Shown: positions 1 through 10,740, counted from the first letter of the stretch. The stretch is 29,368 nucleotides of DNA from Auxenochlorella pyrenoidosa (GCA_001430745.1 KQ482042.1:1405132-1434499); one strand, 5' to 3'. The notes: generated from the sequence alone by a model not told the origin. Numbers and translations are program-made.

Positions 1-107
1 GTTTGTGCAACACAGGTTGGTGCACGAGCGGCACATGCTCTGCCTGCATGAGTGAGGGCCATGCTTTGGCGCCCTGAACTGAATCTCAACAGCGACCCTC
101 TCTGCAG

Positions 108-1283
108 CCATGGTGTGGTTCATGACCCAACTGTCGGGCAACTTCCTGCTCTTTTGGCTGCCCTACCTGGTCAGCATGGCCATCGGCATTGGTGCGCCCA
201 ACCGCAGGACAGCTGCCTGGCAGCACAGCATCGGCGGGGCCACATCTCCGCCCTTGATTCGTGCTGCCTCTGTGGCTGCTTTAGGCGCAGACTGATGCAG
301 CCCGAGCAGGCAGCTCCTTGTGCCCGCAGCCCAGCGCCCTCCTGCTCACCAGCCATCCAGCGCCTTGGCCCCCCTCCACTCAGCCATCGCCTACCTGTGC
401 GCCGCCCTGTCCCCCACCCTGGACATCTGCATCCTGGCGCTGGCCGGCTACGTCATCTCGGTGCTCTTCTTCACAGGCCTCATCATCAACTGGCGGGACA
501 TCCCAGGTGCGCGCCCCGTCCCGCTGCCCGGCTGGCTGTCTGGCTCTTCCCTGCGCTGCCCTGTCTGTTCCGACGTGCTCTGCCGTCCCTGCGTGGGCCG
601 CCTGCCCCCCACTGCCATTCCCTGCCTGCTGCCCTGCGCCCCTCCTCATGTCCTGGCACTGGCTGCGCCTGTGAGCGAGTTCGTGGGCAGCCCGCCTGCA
701 GGGTACTGGGCCTGGTTTGCCGACCTGAGCTACATGCGCTACGCGTGGGGCACTGTGATGATCAATGAGTTCAGAGCCGACCCTCGCGCCTTTGGCACGG
801 TGCCAGTGAGCCGGGCTTGGGAGCAGGTGTTGAGCACATTGCGTACAGGCTGCTGTGGCTAAACCGCCCGGCAAGGCCAGGAGCAGGCAGTTGGGCAGGC
901 ATTCCTGGGCACAGGCCCGCCTGCAGTCGGCTCTGCAGTTCCGCACTGCGCCGCGGTCAGTGCTCAGCCCCACGCTGCCTGGCCTGCTGCCCGCCCCCTC
1001 CCGGCAGGTACTCAGCTACTTCGCTCTGGACAGCCAGTCGGCCTGGGCCATGCTGGGCCTGCAGTGCGCCTTCTTCTTCGCCTTTCTGCTGCTGGCATGG
1101 GGTGCGCTGGCGGCGCGCGAGGCGCTGCCACGCTGGCGTGCCGCGATAGCGGGGCGCTGCTGGGGGCAGCGCAGGCAGCGGGCCTCTCCTGGCGGTTGCA
1201 CACATGCCAGCAACCCCAGGCCGGCGCAGCCTGTAGTGCTCAGTGTGCCTGTGAAAACTGTTCAGAGCTCTGCCTGCGTGTGA
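108..1283 (+). CDS. ABCG-type ABC transporter, C-terminal membrane part (5' partial)
   Basis: Predicted exons are 108-191, 384-506, 702-799 and 1008-1283, and all junctions keep frame. The spliced product reads FMTQLSGNFLLFW, then a membrane helix, SPTLDICILALAGY, a further helix ending LLFF-like FFTGLIINW, then RDIPGYWAWFADLSYMRYAW and MINEF, then VLSYFALDSQSAW and a last hydrophobic helix. This is the layout of the ABC2 membrane domain of ABCG (White-type) transporters: the re-entrant loop with IP.YW.W, the RYAW/NEF motif and the final helix. Such proteins export lipids, hormones or xenobiotics with ATP. The nucleotide-binding domain lies left of the window. How base 1-51 joins (a GTGAG donor is at 52) is unresolved because the frames do not fit clearly. 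The tail after the last helix is about 40 residues longer than usual and may hide another intron. Family confident, subgroup and substrate not. Confidence 0.85.
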
Positions 1284-2037
1284 TTTTGAGCATCCTGTGC
1301 AGCGTTCAGCCACAGCACTTGTAGTCAAGTCGTGGCTGCGTGGGCAAGAGCCACAATGATGGACAGCCAAGTCCGCACGCACCGCCTGCATGCTGCTCAG
1401 TATGTATATGTTGCTTACATGCAGCTGGCCCGGATGGGTCAGTGCCAGGTGCTCCGAGGGCAACCGGGGAGGCAGGGGCTGTGTGAAGCGCTGTGTCGAG
1501 GGCATAAGCTAGGGCGACAGGCCTGGTGAAAGGAGGACTGCTTTCCTAGCCAACCGACCCAGAGAGGGGAGAGGCTTCATCCTGGGACCGATAACTCTCA
1601 TGTCAGCAGTGGCCCTTCACATCAAGGCGCTGGCGCCCAGTGCACAGGCGAAGGGCATCTGATCTTTCTCGCATCTTGTCCGGACATGTCTCCTGTTTCA
1701 CTGTTACAATCAGGGTGTTTTTCCAAAGGTTGTATGACTGCCAGGTGATGGGAGGGCATGGGTGGGAGGGATGAAGCCCGCTGCCGGCTGTTGCCGACTG
1801 GCGCCAGCGCTGCACAGCAGAGCTGCCTGTACGGGCCGCTTCCCAGGCTCCAAACTCAACTGTAACCCGCATCCCAGTCGGTGGAATTTACACTCTCGCA
1901 AGGTTTCAGGGGCCGCGAGCCCGTTTCAAGGGTATCCGTCCTCGCGAGTCTCGACTGCCAGCTGGAGGCGGGACGCGGGGAGCTCTTCATCAGCCTTTTG
2001 GGATATCCGAGCACACTTGAAGGTCTTTCTGGACGAC
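1284..2037. other. intergenic region between ABCG and wall-protein genes
   Basis: No coding region is supported here. It should hold the ABCG 3' UTR and the promoter and 5' UTR of the wall-protein gene. A TGTAA motif at 1861-1865 could be a poly(A) signal, but it is nearly 580 bases past the stop, so this is weak. Short open frames in the stretch show no family resemblance. Confidence 0.5.
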
Positions 2038-3788
2038 ATGCACGCGCACCTGCGTCTAGCCGCGGTGCTGGTCCTTGGTGCCTTGCTTGGTGCTCGAGCA
2101 CAACTGCCCATTCCATTCTGCGATGTGACCTGTCAGCAGTGCTCAGCAGCTATCAAGGTGGGCACCTGGTAACTCGCGGTATCGCCGCTCCTGCTAAGCC
2201 TGCCTAAGCCCCTTCTGCTGCTGCCGCTCCTGCTGCCGCCACCGCTGCCGGCTGGCCTTGCCCGAGCCCCCTTTTTAACAAATGTCCACGTTGGTGACCA
2301 TCCTCACCTGTTCGACCCAAACTACAGGACGTCCCAGCCTGTACGCCTATACAGTCGTTTGCAGCGCCCCTGGCCGCCTGCCCGGCCGGGTGTCAGGCGG
2401 GCCTCACTGCTGCACTCAAGGCCGCCAACAGCACGCTGACACCCCAGTGCTTTGAGAGCTACTTGGACAAGCTTTCAACTGTGCCTGCGCAGCGCACCAC
2501 ACTGTGAGCCTGTGCTGACGCAACCTTGCTCCTGCCTGCCATGGTTGCAATGCCCTGCTGCAGCTTGTCATGCGGCTAGCCTTGCGCACTGTTATCCCCG
2601 CCATCCCCCCCCCCCCCCTGGCCCCCCCCTGCTTCCGACCGAACAGAATCGCCAATGCGGAGCTGTGCGGACTGCAGCCGCCGCCAGGCTACGACTATGC
2701 CAGCAATGTGGAGGCGCCTGCCCAGGCCGGATGCTTCAACAGCACGTGCCTGGCATGCTCGCAGCAGCTGTACGCGCTGGCGCAGCCCGGCCAGGCCTGC
2801 GCACAGATGGGGGCGCTGGTGCTCAACATCTCAGGCTGCCAGCCGGCCTGCCAGGCGGCCATTGCCGCCACTGTGGCCAACACCAGCGCCATCAACGTGA
2901 CCGGGCCCTGCCTGGAGGCATACCTGATTGGCAAGCGGGCGCTGCAGCTGGAGCAGCGGGCCACACTGTGAGGCGGGCAGGGTGGTGCAAGGGGCATGGC
3001 AAGGTCTGCTGGGCTAGTGCACCCTGCATGCCCTGGGGGAATGGAGGGGAGCGCCGGCCAGAGGGGCTGCGGCTGCGGCTGCGTGATCCCCCGCCCGTCA
3101 TGCCCCCGATACCTGCAGCGTGAACAACATGAACAAGTGCGGCGTGCCGCTGACGCCCGGCTATTTGGCGCTCATCCCCAAGCCGCCGCCACCGCCGCCC
3201 AAGCCCTCGCCACCACCGCCTAGGCCCCCTCCTCCCTCTCCCCGCCCGCCTCGGCCCGTCCGTTCACCTCCCCCACCCACCATCTTCCTGTCTCCCCCTG
3301 AGATCATCCTGCCCAGTCCTTCGCCCAGCCCGTCCCCCTCCCCCAGCCCTTCGCCCGACCTTCCCCTGCCATCTCCGAGCCCCAGCCCCAGCCCGTCGCC
3401 CTCACCCTCGCCCTCGCCCTCGCCCTCACCCTCACCCTCCCCATCTCCCTCCCCATCTCCCAGCCCCTTTGTGGAGCCGCCGCTGTTTGCCCCCTCACCG
3501 AGCTTTGACATCTTGTCCCCAAGCCCCTCCCCGCTGCCCTTTGAGCCCCTGCCAGCGCCGGCGCCTGCTCCAGAGCCGGCAGCTGAGCCAGCAGCCCCCG
3601 CCCCGGAGGCGGTGCCTCCCCCAGCGCCAGCCCCTGCGCCGGCACCGGCGCCAGAGGAGGTGCCCGCCGCCAGCATCAGCAGCCCGCCGCCTCCCCCTCC
3701 CCCGCCCAGTGGAGCGCTGGCGCACCGGGCGGGGCTGCCGTCGATACTGCTGCTGGCTGCAGCTTCTGCGCTGGTCCTGCTGGCTTGA
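2038..3788 (+). CDS. Secreted Cys-rich, Ser-Pro-rich cell-wall-type glycoprotein, probably GPI-anchored
   Basis: Exons are 2038-2157, 2328-2503, 2647-2967 and 3119-3788, giving 428 residues. The ATG at 2038 is chosen because a clean signal peptide follows it (hydrophobic [15 protein letters not shown]). Residues 28-106 and 128-213 are two related eight-cysteine domains: Cys at 28, 32, 35, 45, 58, 62, 81, 106 and at 128, 133, 136, 150, 163, 167, 187, 213. Each ends in CG...PGY. Five N-glycosylation sequons fall in them. A polyproline ([13 protein letters not shown]) and then a long Ser-Pro repeat follow (about residues 220-350), then a Pro-Ala-Glu-rich stretch. The last 17 residues are hydrophobic after SGALAHRAG, as in a GPI-attachment signal. 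The class is algal hydroxyproline-rich glycoprotein; Ser-Pro repeats would be hydroxylated and O-glycosylated (known for the class). I do not recognise the eight-Cys domain; it does not look like a typical pherophorin domain. Confidence 0.85.
2605..2629 (+). repeat. C-run before a 3' splice site (wall-protein intron 2)
   Basis: C14 at 2605-2618, then TGG, then C8 at 2622-2629. The acceptor AG is at 2645-2646. Confidence 0.9.
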
Positions 3789-4252
3789 CTTGCCCCATGT
3801 CCCGAGCGCTGATAGCCCCCATGCTCGTGATTTGTGATCCCCTGATTCTTCACCCCCCAATTCTTGATTGAGTCCCACCCCTGTGCACATTGCTATCCCC
3901 TCTCATATGACTTGCTTATAGTCTGATTGCTTGGCGCCTGCCATCAAGCATGTGTGGATGCGACTGTGCCGAGGACATGACGGTCAAGAGAGGGCAGCAG
4001 CTAGGATCGCAGCAGAGAACTGGGGAGCAGGGACGTTGGCAGCAGGAAGAGCAAGCGGCAGAGCAGGAAACGCAGCAGGTACACGGCAGAAGGGGGCAAA
4101 GAGTACAGGCGAGCAAGGCCCGGGCAGGGGCTCGTGCTTGCGGGCAGAGGGAGCGAGACGCCGGCACGTGCCGTGCTGCCAGCCATGGCGAGACGCCTCC
4201 CAGGAGGCAGCACTGTGCGGCGGGGCGCCGGCGGCCTCAGGGCGTCGCTCGC
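3789..4252. other. intergenic region between converging wall-protein and bystin genes
   Basis: It holds the 3' ends of both converging genes. I see no TGTAA in either orientation and no supported gene. The short open frames here are not recognisable. Confidence 0.5.
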
Positions 4253-4502
4253 TCACTCGTCCATGAGGATGATGGGGGCCAAGTCCCGCGGGTCCTCCCC
4301 GGCCCCCGCCGCCGCCGCCAGCTTGCTAACGGGCTGCATGCTGCTCGCGTCGGCGGCGGCGGGCGCCTCGCCGCGGGAGCGCGACGAGTCCAGCTCCCGC
4401 AGTATCTCTGGGGTGAGCGCGTAGTGGTGCTGCCGCTTGACCAGGTCACGCAGCGCCTCCTTGTCCTCGGCACGCACCTCTGTCTTGTAGCTGCGGGGGA
4501 AC

Positions 4503-4540
<38 letters not shown>

Positions 4541-7500
4541 GAAGGGTGCGGCGGGATGCGGGCACGAGAGGCTGCGTCGCAGCATGCTGGCACACAGGGC
4601 GCCACACAGGAGCACTGCAGCGCGGGAGCGCAGCCCACAGGCAGGCGGCGGGCAGTGACGCGCACACCATCCCGGCCACCTGCCCAACTCGCCGCACCCG
4701 CCGCTGCGCTCTGGCCACCGCGGCGAATTCCCCTGCTGCAAGCAGCCAGCCAGCGCCACCCCTGCCCCCACTTCCGCGCTCACCGCTGCACAAAGCAGAG
4801 CAGCGTCTGCTGCCAGACCACGGGCAGCTGGCGCTCCTCGGTCCTGAAGCGCAGGAAGTGGTCCACCAGCGCGTCCACCACGCGGTACGGCAGCGCGTAC
4901 TTCTTGTCCAGCAGCACGCGCAGGAAGAAGGAGTTGGTGCCCGAGTAGGGCATCTCTGCGGGGGGGGGGGGGGGGGCCGGGGCTGGCTCACAGGAGGCGG
5001 GGTGGCGCTGCGCTCTGCATGCAGCGCTACTACGGCGGCGCTCGGCACTAGATAGAGCCGGGGCCAGGGCTGGCAGGCAGCACAAGCAGGGCCCCCCCAG
5101 CTGCCCAGGGGGCGCACCCGCGATGCGCAGCATGGCCGCCGCCGAATGCAGCACGGGAATGGATGTACGGCGGATGACCGAGGTGAGGATGACCGCCTCA
5201 CGCAGGTTGCACGTCCCCGAGGCGCACAGCGGCAGCAGCAGGCCCTTGTAGAAGGCGCCCGCCTTGTAGGTGGCCTTCTTCAGCGACTGCAGAGCAGGGG
5301 GGGGGGGGTGATGAGCGAGGGAAGCGGGGCAGGAGAGGGAGGCTTCCAGGTGCCCTCTGCAGCCGCAGGCGCGCGCCGGGGGGATTTGGTCACGAGCGAG
5401 CGAGCCCGGCCCAGGCATGACTGGAGCTGCACCCTCCCGCGGCGCTGAGCCCTCCCCGCGGCTGCGCACCTGGAAGAGCGCAAAGTGCAGGCGCCTGTTC
5501 TTGCGGATGTCGGCGCGCACGTGCGGCAGCAGCACCAGCACCAGGAAGCGCTGGCTCATCTTCTGGTTCAGGTTGGACACAAACATGCGCGTGGCCTGCG
5601 GGGTGTGCGGGGCCGCGCGCACATGGGTTGGAACTCAGGGGAGCGCGGCCTCGACGGTGCGCACCTCGCAGCAAAACTGGCCCGACTGGCCCATCATGGA
5701 TCCAGGGCCGGCCGGCAGCCGGCCGTCAAAGGTGCGGGCGCGGCAGGCCGGCCACGCACCTGGTAGACGGCGTGGGGCGACCAGTTCTCTGGCTCCGTGA
5801 GGTACAGCACCTCCTCCCAGTTCTGCAGGTTGGGGATGACCTTGAAGGCCTTGGGCACCTGGCGGGGGGGGGGGGGGGGGGGAGGGGGCCGAGGGGGGAG
5901 GCGGAGAGAGGTTGGGACCCAGCATCGGCAGAGGGCAACGGCAAGCCAATCAAAGATGAGGGGGTGTGGTGCATGCGGCGTGGCGGCATGCCGGGCGGGC
6001 AGCCAGTGTGGTGCCGGAAAGGGGGCACGAGGGCGGGCCAGGCACTGCAGTGCGGCGGCATGCAAGGCGCAGTGTGCGCGCCAGAGGCGGGGCCGAGCGC
6101 GGCTTCAGTGGTAGTGACAATGAGCAAGAGAATCCACATACGTTGTGTTCGGTTCTCAACAACGAATTAGGAAGCTACTCGTCATCAGCCGGTTGGAGAG
6201 TGCAGGCAAGCGTCAAGCGTGCAGGGCAGCCAGGCATGCAGGGCAGCAGGCACCCTCATCAACGCCCTTGCTGGCCCTGGCACGCGCCCCCAGGCGGCCC
6301 ACCTTGCCAGACGTGTACCGGCTGAGCACCTTGCCCACCCCTTGGTAGACCTCCACCACCTTTGGGTCCAGCTCAGAGGGGATCAGCTCCTGCCCGTCCC
6401 TGCACCCAGGCAGGCAGCAGCGGCGGCGGCAGCGGCGCGAGGGTCAGGGAGGAGCCGGGAGGGCTGCAGCCCTGCAAGCCGCAGCGGTGCACCAGCCGCA
6501 GGGGGAGAGAGGCGAGGCAACGTGCAAAATGACAAGGTTGAGAATTGCAGGCAATCAAGTGACAAGAACAGAGACGGCCTAGGAAGAATGTGCGGGGCGG
6601 GCACGGGCGGCGGCGCGGCTGGGCCGCCGCGCCGCCGCGCTGCGCTGGCGCCCATCCCCGCTGGGCTCTGCTGTCGCAGTCCGCCACTTCGGCTGGGAGG
6701 CCATTGCCCGGGGGCGGCCTCTGCCGTACACAAGGACTGCTCTCGCACGCACCAGCACGCGGCATGTAGCAGAACGGCAGCACCAGGCGGGGGATGGGCC
6801 GCGGCCCAGCAGCACGCAGCCGCATTGGTGCGCATCTTGTCCCACAGCCCGGCTCCAGAAAAAACCGCCTTCAAACACCCCCATGCAGCCACCCCTGCGA
6901 CAGCACAGCACCCTCACCTGGGTATCTCTGTCACCCCCTGCTCCTTCTGCTTCTCCCGGATGCGCTCCAGCACCAGATCGGCCAGCGTGCGCTGCTGGTA
7001 GGAGTCGGCGTCGGGCGCCATGAAGGCCGCCAGCGCCGCCTCGTCCTCGGGCGACACCTCGATCTCCTCGTCGTACTCGTACACGCTGCCGCCGCCGTCT
7101 GCGCGGGTGCGGCGCGCAGGCCGGGGCACGGGTGGGTGGTATACGTGAGCCAAGGGGGCCGCTGTCATGAGCATTTCATGGCAGTGACAAGGGGGCGCAC
7201 CGGCAGGGGCAGGCGGGGTCGGCGAAGCCTGCCATGGGCACCGCCAGCTGGCGGCCCGGTGCAATGTCGCCACGCTGCTCGCGTCCTGCACGCTCAGCGC
7301 CGCACGCATGCCCTGCCCATGCACACACCCGAGAAGTCGTCATCGCTGTCGCTGTCCTGCAGGCCCTTGGCGGCAGCCGCCACCACGCCCCGGCTGCCTG
7401 CCAGCTGGAGCGCTGCCGCGCCTGCAGGGGAGCGAAGCAGCAGCCGCTGCCAGTGGGACAATACCCCCAGGAGAGTTGCTTTGTATCGTCGTGCAAAGCA

Positions 7501-8141
7501 GTCGCTGACTCGACGAACGGTATGGCGCAGCGCCGGACAGCTCTTCCGACTGCTTTGATGCAATGGCAAGGCAAGCCACGGCAGATGCAGCTTGTAAGAA
7601 TTCCTGCCGCAGCCGTCAACACAGCAGCCCTCCAGGGCGCCTCTCACTGGCCATTAGCAGCAAGTCGCCTGGCAGTCAACAAATGCACGCCCGGCCCCCC
7701 CCCGTGCCACCCTCGGAGTGGCGGCGGCGAGCGCACCTGCCGGCATCTCCTCGGCATCGAGCTCTTCCTGCTGGCTGCGCGCCTGCTTGAGGATGCGGGC
7801 CGTCATGTCGGCGGGCACAAAGCCCTCCCCCTCCTCGCCCTCATCCTCCTCGCCGCCACGCTGACGCTTGTTCGGCCGCGGTTGCGTCTGCACGGCAGGG
7901 CGGGCAAGGGCGCAGCATGACTCGGCAACTCCATCCATCCCTTGCCCCCACGCGGGGCAACGAAATTTTGACAACAAAATGCACCAGCATATTCACATGA
8001 ACAGGAGCGCTGGGGAGGCGCTATCCAGTCCAGGCCTGTGCTGCCGCCGCTCACCCGCACACCCCAAGTCTCCGGGTTCTCCAACTGGTCTCCCAGCGAC
8101 TGCTTGTGCTTCTCCACGTAGTCCCGCTTCTTCTTGCCCAT
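4253..8141 (-). CDS. ENP1: Bystin (Enp1 family), 40S ribosomal subunit assembly factor
   Basis: Ten exons in transcript order: 8141-8055, 7887-7737, 7421-7329, 7098-6918, 6399-6303, 5858-5760, 5595-5470, 5286-5118, 4955-4784 and 4490-4253. All ten join in frame to 470 residues; yeast and human homologues are of similar size. The start [13 protein letters not shown] is basic. An acidic, Lys/Arg-rich segment follows ([18 protein letters not shown], then DSDSDDD). The bystin core starts around residue 170. It contains [15 protein letters not shown], the [15 protein letters not shown] block, the GTCNLREAV block, [30 protein letters not shown] and [12 protein letters not shown], all diagnostic. 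The protein acts in the nucleolus and cytoplasm in pre-40S maturation (known for the family). The tail after SRSRGE is about 35 residues, not recognised. Introns of 150-520 bases hold no other gene; several carry long C-runs in transcript sense. It shares a divergent promoter with the ZZ-Bles03 gene. Confidence 0.96.
4504..4539. repeat. (GT)18 microsatellite in last bystin intron
   Basis: Eighteen uninterrupted GT units on the + strand (CA on the bystin transcript). They lie in the intron 4491-4783, ending just upstream of the last exon, whose acceptor AG is at 4492-4491. Confidence 0.97.
4960..4976 (-). repeat. C17 run abutting a 3' splice site (bystin intron 8)
   Basis: G17 on the + strand, so C17 on the transcript, followed directly by GCAG and the exon starting at 4955. 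Confidence 0.95.
5297..5308 (-). repeat. C12 run before a 3' splice site (bystin intron 7)
   Basis: G12 on the + strand. The transcript reads C12, then TGCTCTGCAG, then the exon starting at 5286. Confidence 0.93.
5864..5882 (-). repeat. C19 run abutting a 3' splice site (bystin intron 5)
   Basis: G19 on the + strand, so C19 on the transcript, followed by GCCAG and the exon starting at 5858. It is the longest homopolymer in the window. Confidence 0.95.
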
Positions 8142-8687
8142 CTGTGGTGCTGCTGCTGCTGCAAGTCCTGGTTGCCGACTTGCTGCCGCCTGTGCTCGGC
8201 TGCAGGCAGGGGCGGCGGCAAGGCAGTAGCAGCGCAGCGGCAACATCAAGTAGATGGCGTGCCGCTTGACAGCCGGACGTGCGCATCCCAGAGGCTCAAG
8301 ATTAGTTTGCAGCGGCAAAGACTGCGTTTCAGCTTGATGGCCAGCGGCGGCGGCATGCTGCAGCCGCACCGAGCGCAGGAGGCAGCGCGCTGAGCTGACC
8401 TTTATATTTATTTGGTCACTGGATAGCGAGAATCGCTGCTATAGAGCCTGTGTCGACGATTTAGCAATTATCGACAAGCTCGGAGCAGCATGCAGCCTCC
8501 AACTGTTCCGCTGGTTTTGAGGGATGATTGGACGAATGCCTGAGCTAGTTGAGCGCTGGAAAAACAGCAGAATACCCCCTGCCTGCTGTGCTGGGCGCCT
8601 GCTGGGGCTTTTTTGCATTGCATGCATGTCGCCAGGGCTGTAGCGCCATCCAATTGAGATGTTTAGAGATTGGATTGCATATTCGAC
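8142..8687. promoter_or_regulatory. shared divergent promoter region, bystin / ZZ-Bles03
   Basis: It is the 546 bases between two outward-facing start codons, so it must carry both 5' UTRs and both promoters. It contains the most AT-rich patch nearby (about 8400-8418, CTTTATATTTATTTGG), which reads as a TATA-like AATATAAA on the minus strand. ATTGG/CCAAT-like motifs occur near 8523, 8650 and 8668. A small inverted repeat, TGTCGA...TCGACA, sits near 8451-8476. Assignment of individual elements is inference. Confidence 0.45.
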
Positions 8688-10661
8688 ATGACTGACAAGC
8701 CCACGAATAAGTATGCAGCAGTTCGTGAAGCCTTGCGCCGCGACGACCCGCTCTGGGTGGTGGAGCACTGCGACATTACATGCGACGGTTGTGAACAGGA
8801 GCCTATTGTGGGCCACAGGTGGGCACGCTGCAGCATGGAGCTTGCAGTGGGTCGCTGCCGCCGCCTCGCCGCCTGCTGCCCCATTGCATCCAGCCCTGCT
8901 TCTGCCTCCCCATCCTGCTGCAGATTCAAATGCTGTGTGTGCGAGGACATTGACTTGTGTGGCGCCTGCATGCGCGCCCTGGTAGCGGCGCGAGTGAAGA
9001 TGTCGCAGGAAGCTGGGCCGCTGCCCGCGCCTCGGCAGCAGGTGAGGCCAAGACCGGTTGTTTGGTCGCTTTGAGGAGAAACTATCAAAGCCCATCCAAG
9101 TGTATCAAATCGTGCTCAATCGTTCCATCGATTGGGATTGGGTTTCAAGCTGTTTACTACAATAAGCCGACCGTTAAAGAAATGAATTGCATTGTTTAGC
9201 CTGGTTGCAGTTCCCAACCTGCGACTCCTCAGTCAGTGTACATGGCAGACCATGTGAGCACAGAAGCAATGGTTTTTCCAACATCATGCCACCTGTCTCG
9301 CATTGCAGGGAGGCCGTCCGCGCCGGTGGGTGCACAAGCTGCACAGCAAGGAGCTTGCTGCCAAGTGGGTGGCGCTGCAGACAGCAGTGCCCTGCCTGCA
9401 CCCCTCGCACCGCTTCGCCAAAGTGGTCGACGGCCCCGAGCGCGCGGTGGTGTTCCATCCAGGCGGCCCCAGTAGCAGCGCCTGCAGCAGCGCCGCAGGT
9501 GCCAGCGCAGCAGCCAAGAGCAGTGCAGGCCCCAGCAGCGCAGATACTGGCGACAGCAGCGGCGATGGCAACAGCAGCCGACTGGAGCGATTCTTGGCCA
9601 CCTTTCCGCCCTCGGCTGCCAGCTGCAGCGACGTGGCCTGGATTGTCGTGGCGCACCCCGAGCAGGCGGCGGCGGCGGCGGCAACGGCGGGAGCGCAGCC
9701 AGCAGAGGTCGCAAGCGCGGCGGGCCGAGCAGCGGCGGCTGGCAACAGAGGCGGCGGGCACCCGGAGGCCAGCCTTGAGGAGCGGGTGGATGCGGCAGTA
9801 GAGGAGTGGGAGCGGCTGACAGGCAGCGGCAGGAAGCCCACGGCAGCCGACGTCGATGCGCTGGCTGCCAAGCACCGCATCCTGAAGGGCAAGTGGATGC
9901 TGTTTGCGCGCAGCGGCGAGGAGGCCGACGCGGCGTGGGCAGCCGTGGCGCGCGCCGTGTGCGGCGTGCCCGCACCCGCAGCGGCGGCGGCAGCAGCGCC
10001 GAGATGGCAGCAGCCCCTGGGAGGGCAGGCGGGAGGCCAGCAGCAGGAGGCGGAGGAGCTGCAGCAAGATGCATCGATAGGCGGTTCGCAGCCAGAGCAG
10101 CGGTCGCAGCAGCATGCGTTGGGGGCAGCAGGAGAGCAGCAGGCGCAGGAGGCGTGGGCCCCGCCGCTGTGCCGGTCAGCCAAGGTCAGCAGCGCCAGCC
10201 CCGACGGCTCCTGGGTCATCTGCCTCTACACAGACAACTACCAGGCAAGCCGGGCTGGACGGAACGCCGCTTGCGCGCAGCTGCAAGCAGGGTGGTGTTG
10301 GCGTGCTAGGTGGAGCACGCAGCCGGGGCGGCACGTCGTGGTTAGTCAGGTCACTCGCCCACCCAGCCGCTCCCACTGCTGTCCTCACCACCGCACTCTA
10401 CGTCCTTAGCTCGCACCCGCCTGGCAACACCCCTGTTCCAAAATGCTGCCGGCTCCCCGCCCGCGGCCCCCGCCCCGGCCCCGCCTGCAGGACCGCTCAG
10501 ACGTGGACCGAGTGGCCGCTCGCCTGCGGGCCGCCCTGCCGCCCGGGCTGCTGCAGGACAAGCGCCTGCTGTACAAGCCAGACATCCTCACCCACCTGGG
10601 CATCTACTCGCGAAACGAGTGGCAGATCAAGCCGACTATAGCGGAGGCGCGGCTGGAGTGA
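8688..10661 (+). CDS. ZZ zinc finger plus Bles03/DUF1917 (UPF0696) domain protein
   Basis: Exons are 8688-8818, 8924-9041, 9309-10244 and 10491-10661, giving 451 residues. The ATG at 8688 is the first in frame. Residues 27-59 form a ZZ-type zinc finger: HCDITCDGCEQEPIVGHR then FKCCVCEDIDLCGACM, with Cys pairs at 32/35, 47/50 and 56/59. The usual histidine pair is not close behind; a VHKLH follows about 30 residues later. From about residue 90 the protein resembles the Bles03 family (human C11orf68): FLATFPPS...WIVV, ALAAKHRILKGKWMLF, VICLYTDNY, DRSDVDRVAARLR and YKPDILTHLGIYSRNEWQIKPTI. Ser/Ala/Gln-rich linkers separate the conserved blocks. Bles03 has an eIF4E-like fold but its role is not settled (known). 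ZZ fingers usually bind peptides or N-termini, so a binding or adaptor role is inference. The third intron has a GC donor. Confidence 0.88.
9117..9134. repeat. small inverted repeat in ZZ-Bles03 intron 2
   Basis: CAATCG, six-base loop, CGATTG. It lies in a patch of the intron (about 9060-9260) that is clearly more AT-rich than its surroundings. Confidence 0.7.
10245..10490 (+). other. GC-AG intron (ZZ-Bles03 intron 3)
   Basis: The donor reads CAG|GCAAGC. Using it joins LYTDNYQ to DRSDVDRV in frame, as the family motif requires. No nearby GT gives a conserved join. Confidence 0.85.
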
Positions 10662-10735
10662 GGGAGGCTTGCTGCGAGCGCTGCCATCCTGCCTGGCACG
10701 CACGCTTTGTGTGACTGAGGGACCATCACGCACTG

Positions 10736-10740
10736 TGTAA
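10736..10740 (+). terminator. TGTAA poly(A) signal of ZZ-Bles03 gene
   Basis: TGTAA, the usual green-algal poly(A) signal, lies about 75 bases after the stop codon. Confidence 0.6.

Noticed and set aside
1284..2037. Small genes in the ABCG / wall-protein intergenic stretch
   Set aside because: The open frames are short, lack family motifs and do not continue through plausible splice sites.
2038..3788. Pherophorin identity for the wall protein
   Set aside because: The Ser-Pro rod fits, but I cannot match the Cys domains to the pherophorin domain; left as a general HRGP.
3161..3853. Long minus-strand frame rich in Gly-Glu and Gly-Asp
   Set aside because: It is the antisense of the Ser-Pro repeat of the wall protein; simple repeats leave all frames open.
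3950..4948. 332-residue plus-strand open frame
   Set aside because: It crosses the GT microsatellite and is antisense to bystin exons; composition is random-looking.
8451..8476. TGTCGA...TCGACA inverted repeat as a transposon end or operator
   Set aside because: The arms are only six bases, with no target duplication or partner element nearby.
8670..8687. Upstream TTG start for the ZZ protein
   Set aside because: A eukaryotic nuclear gene is expected to start at ATG; the first in-frame ATG is at 8688.
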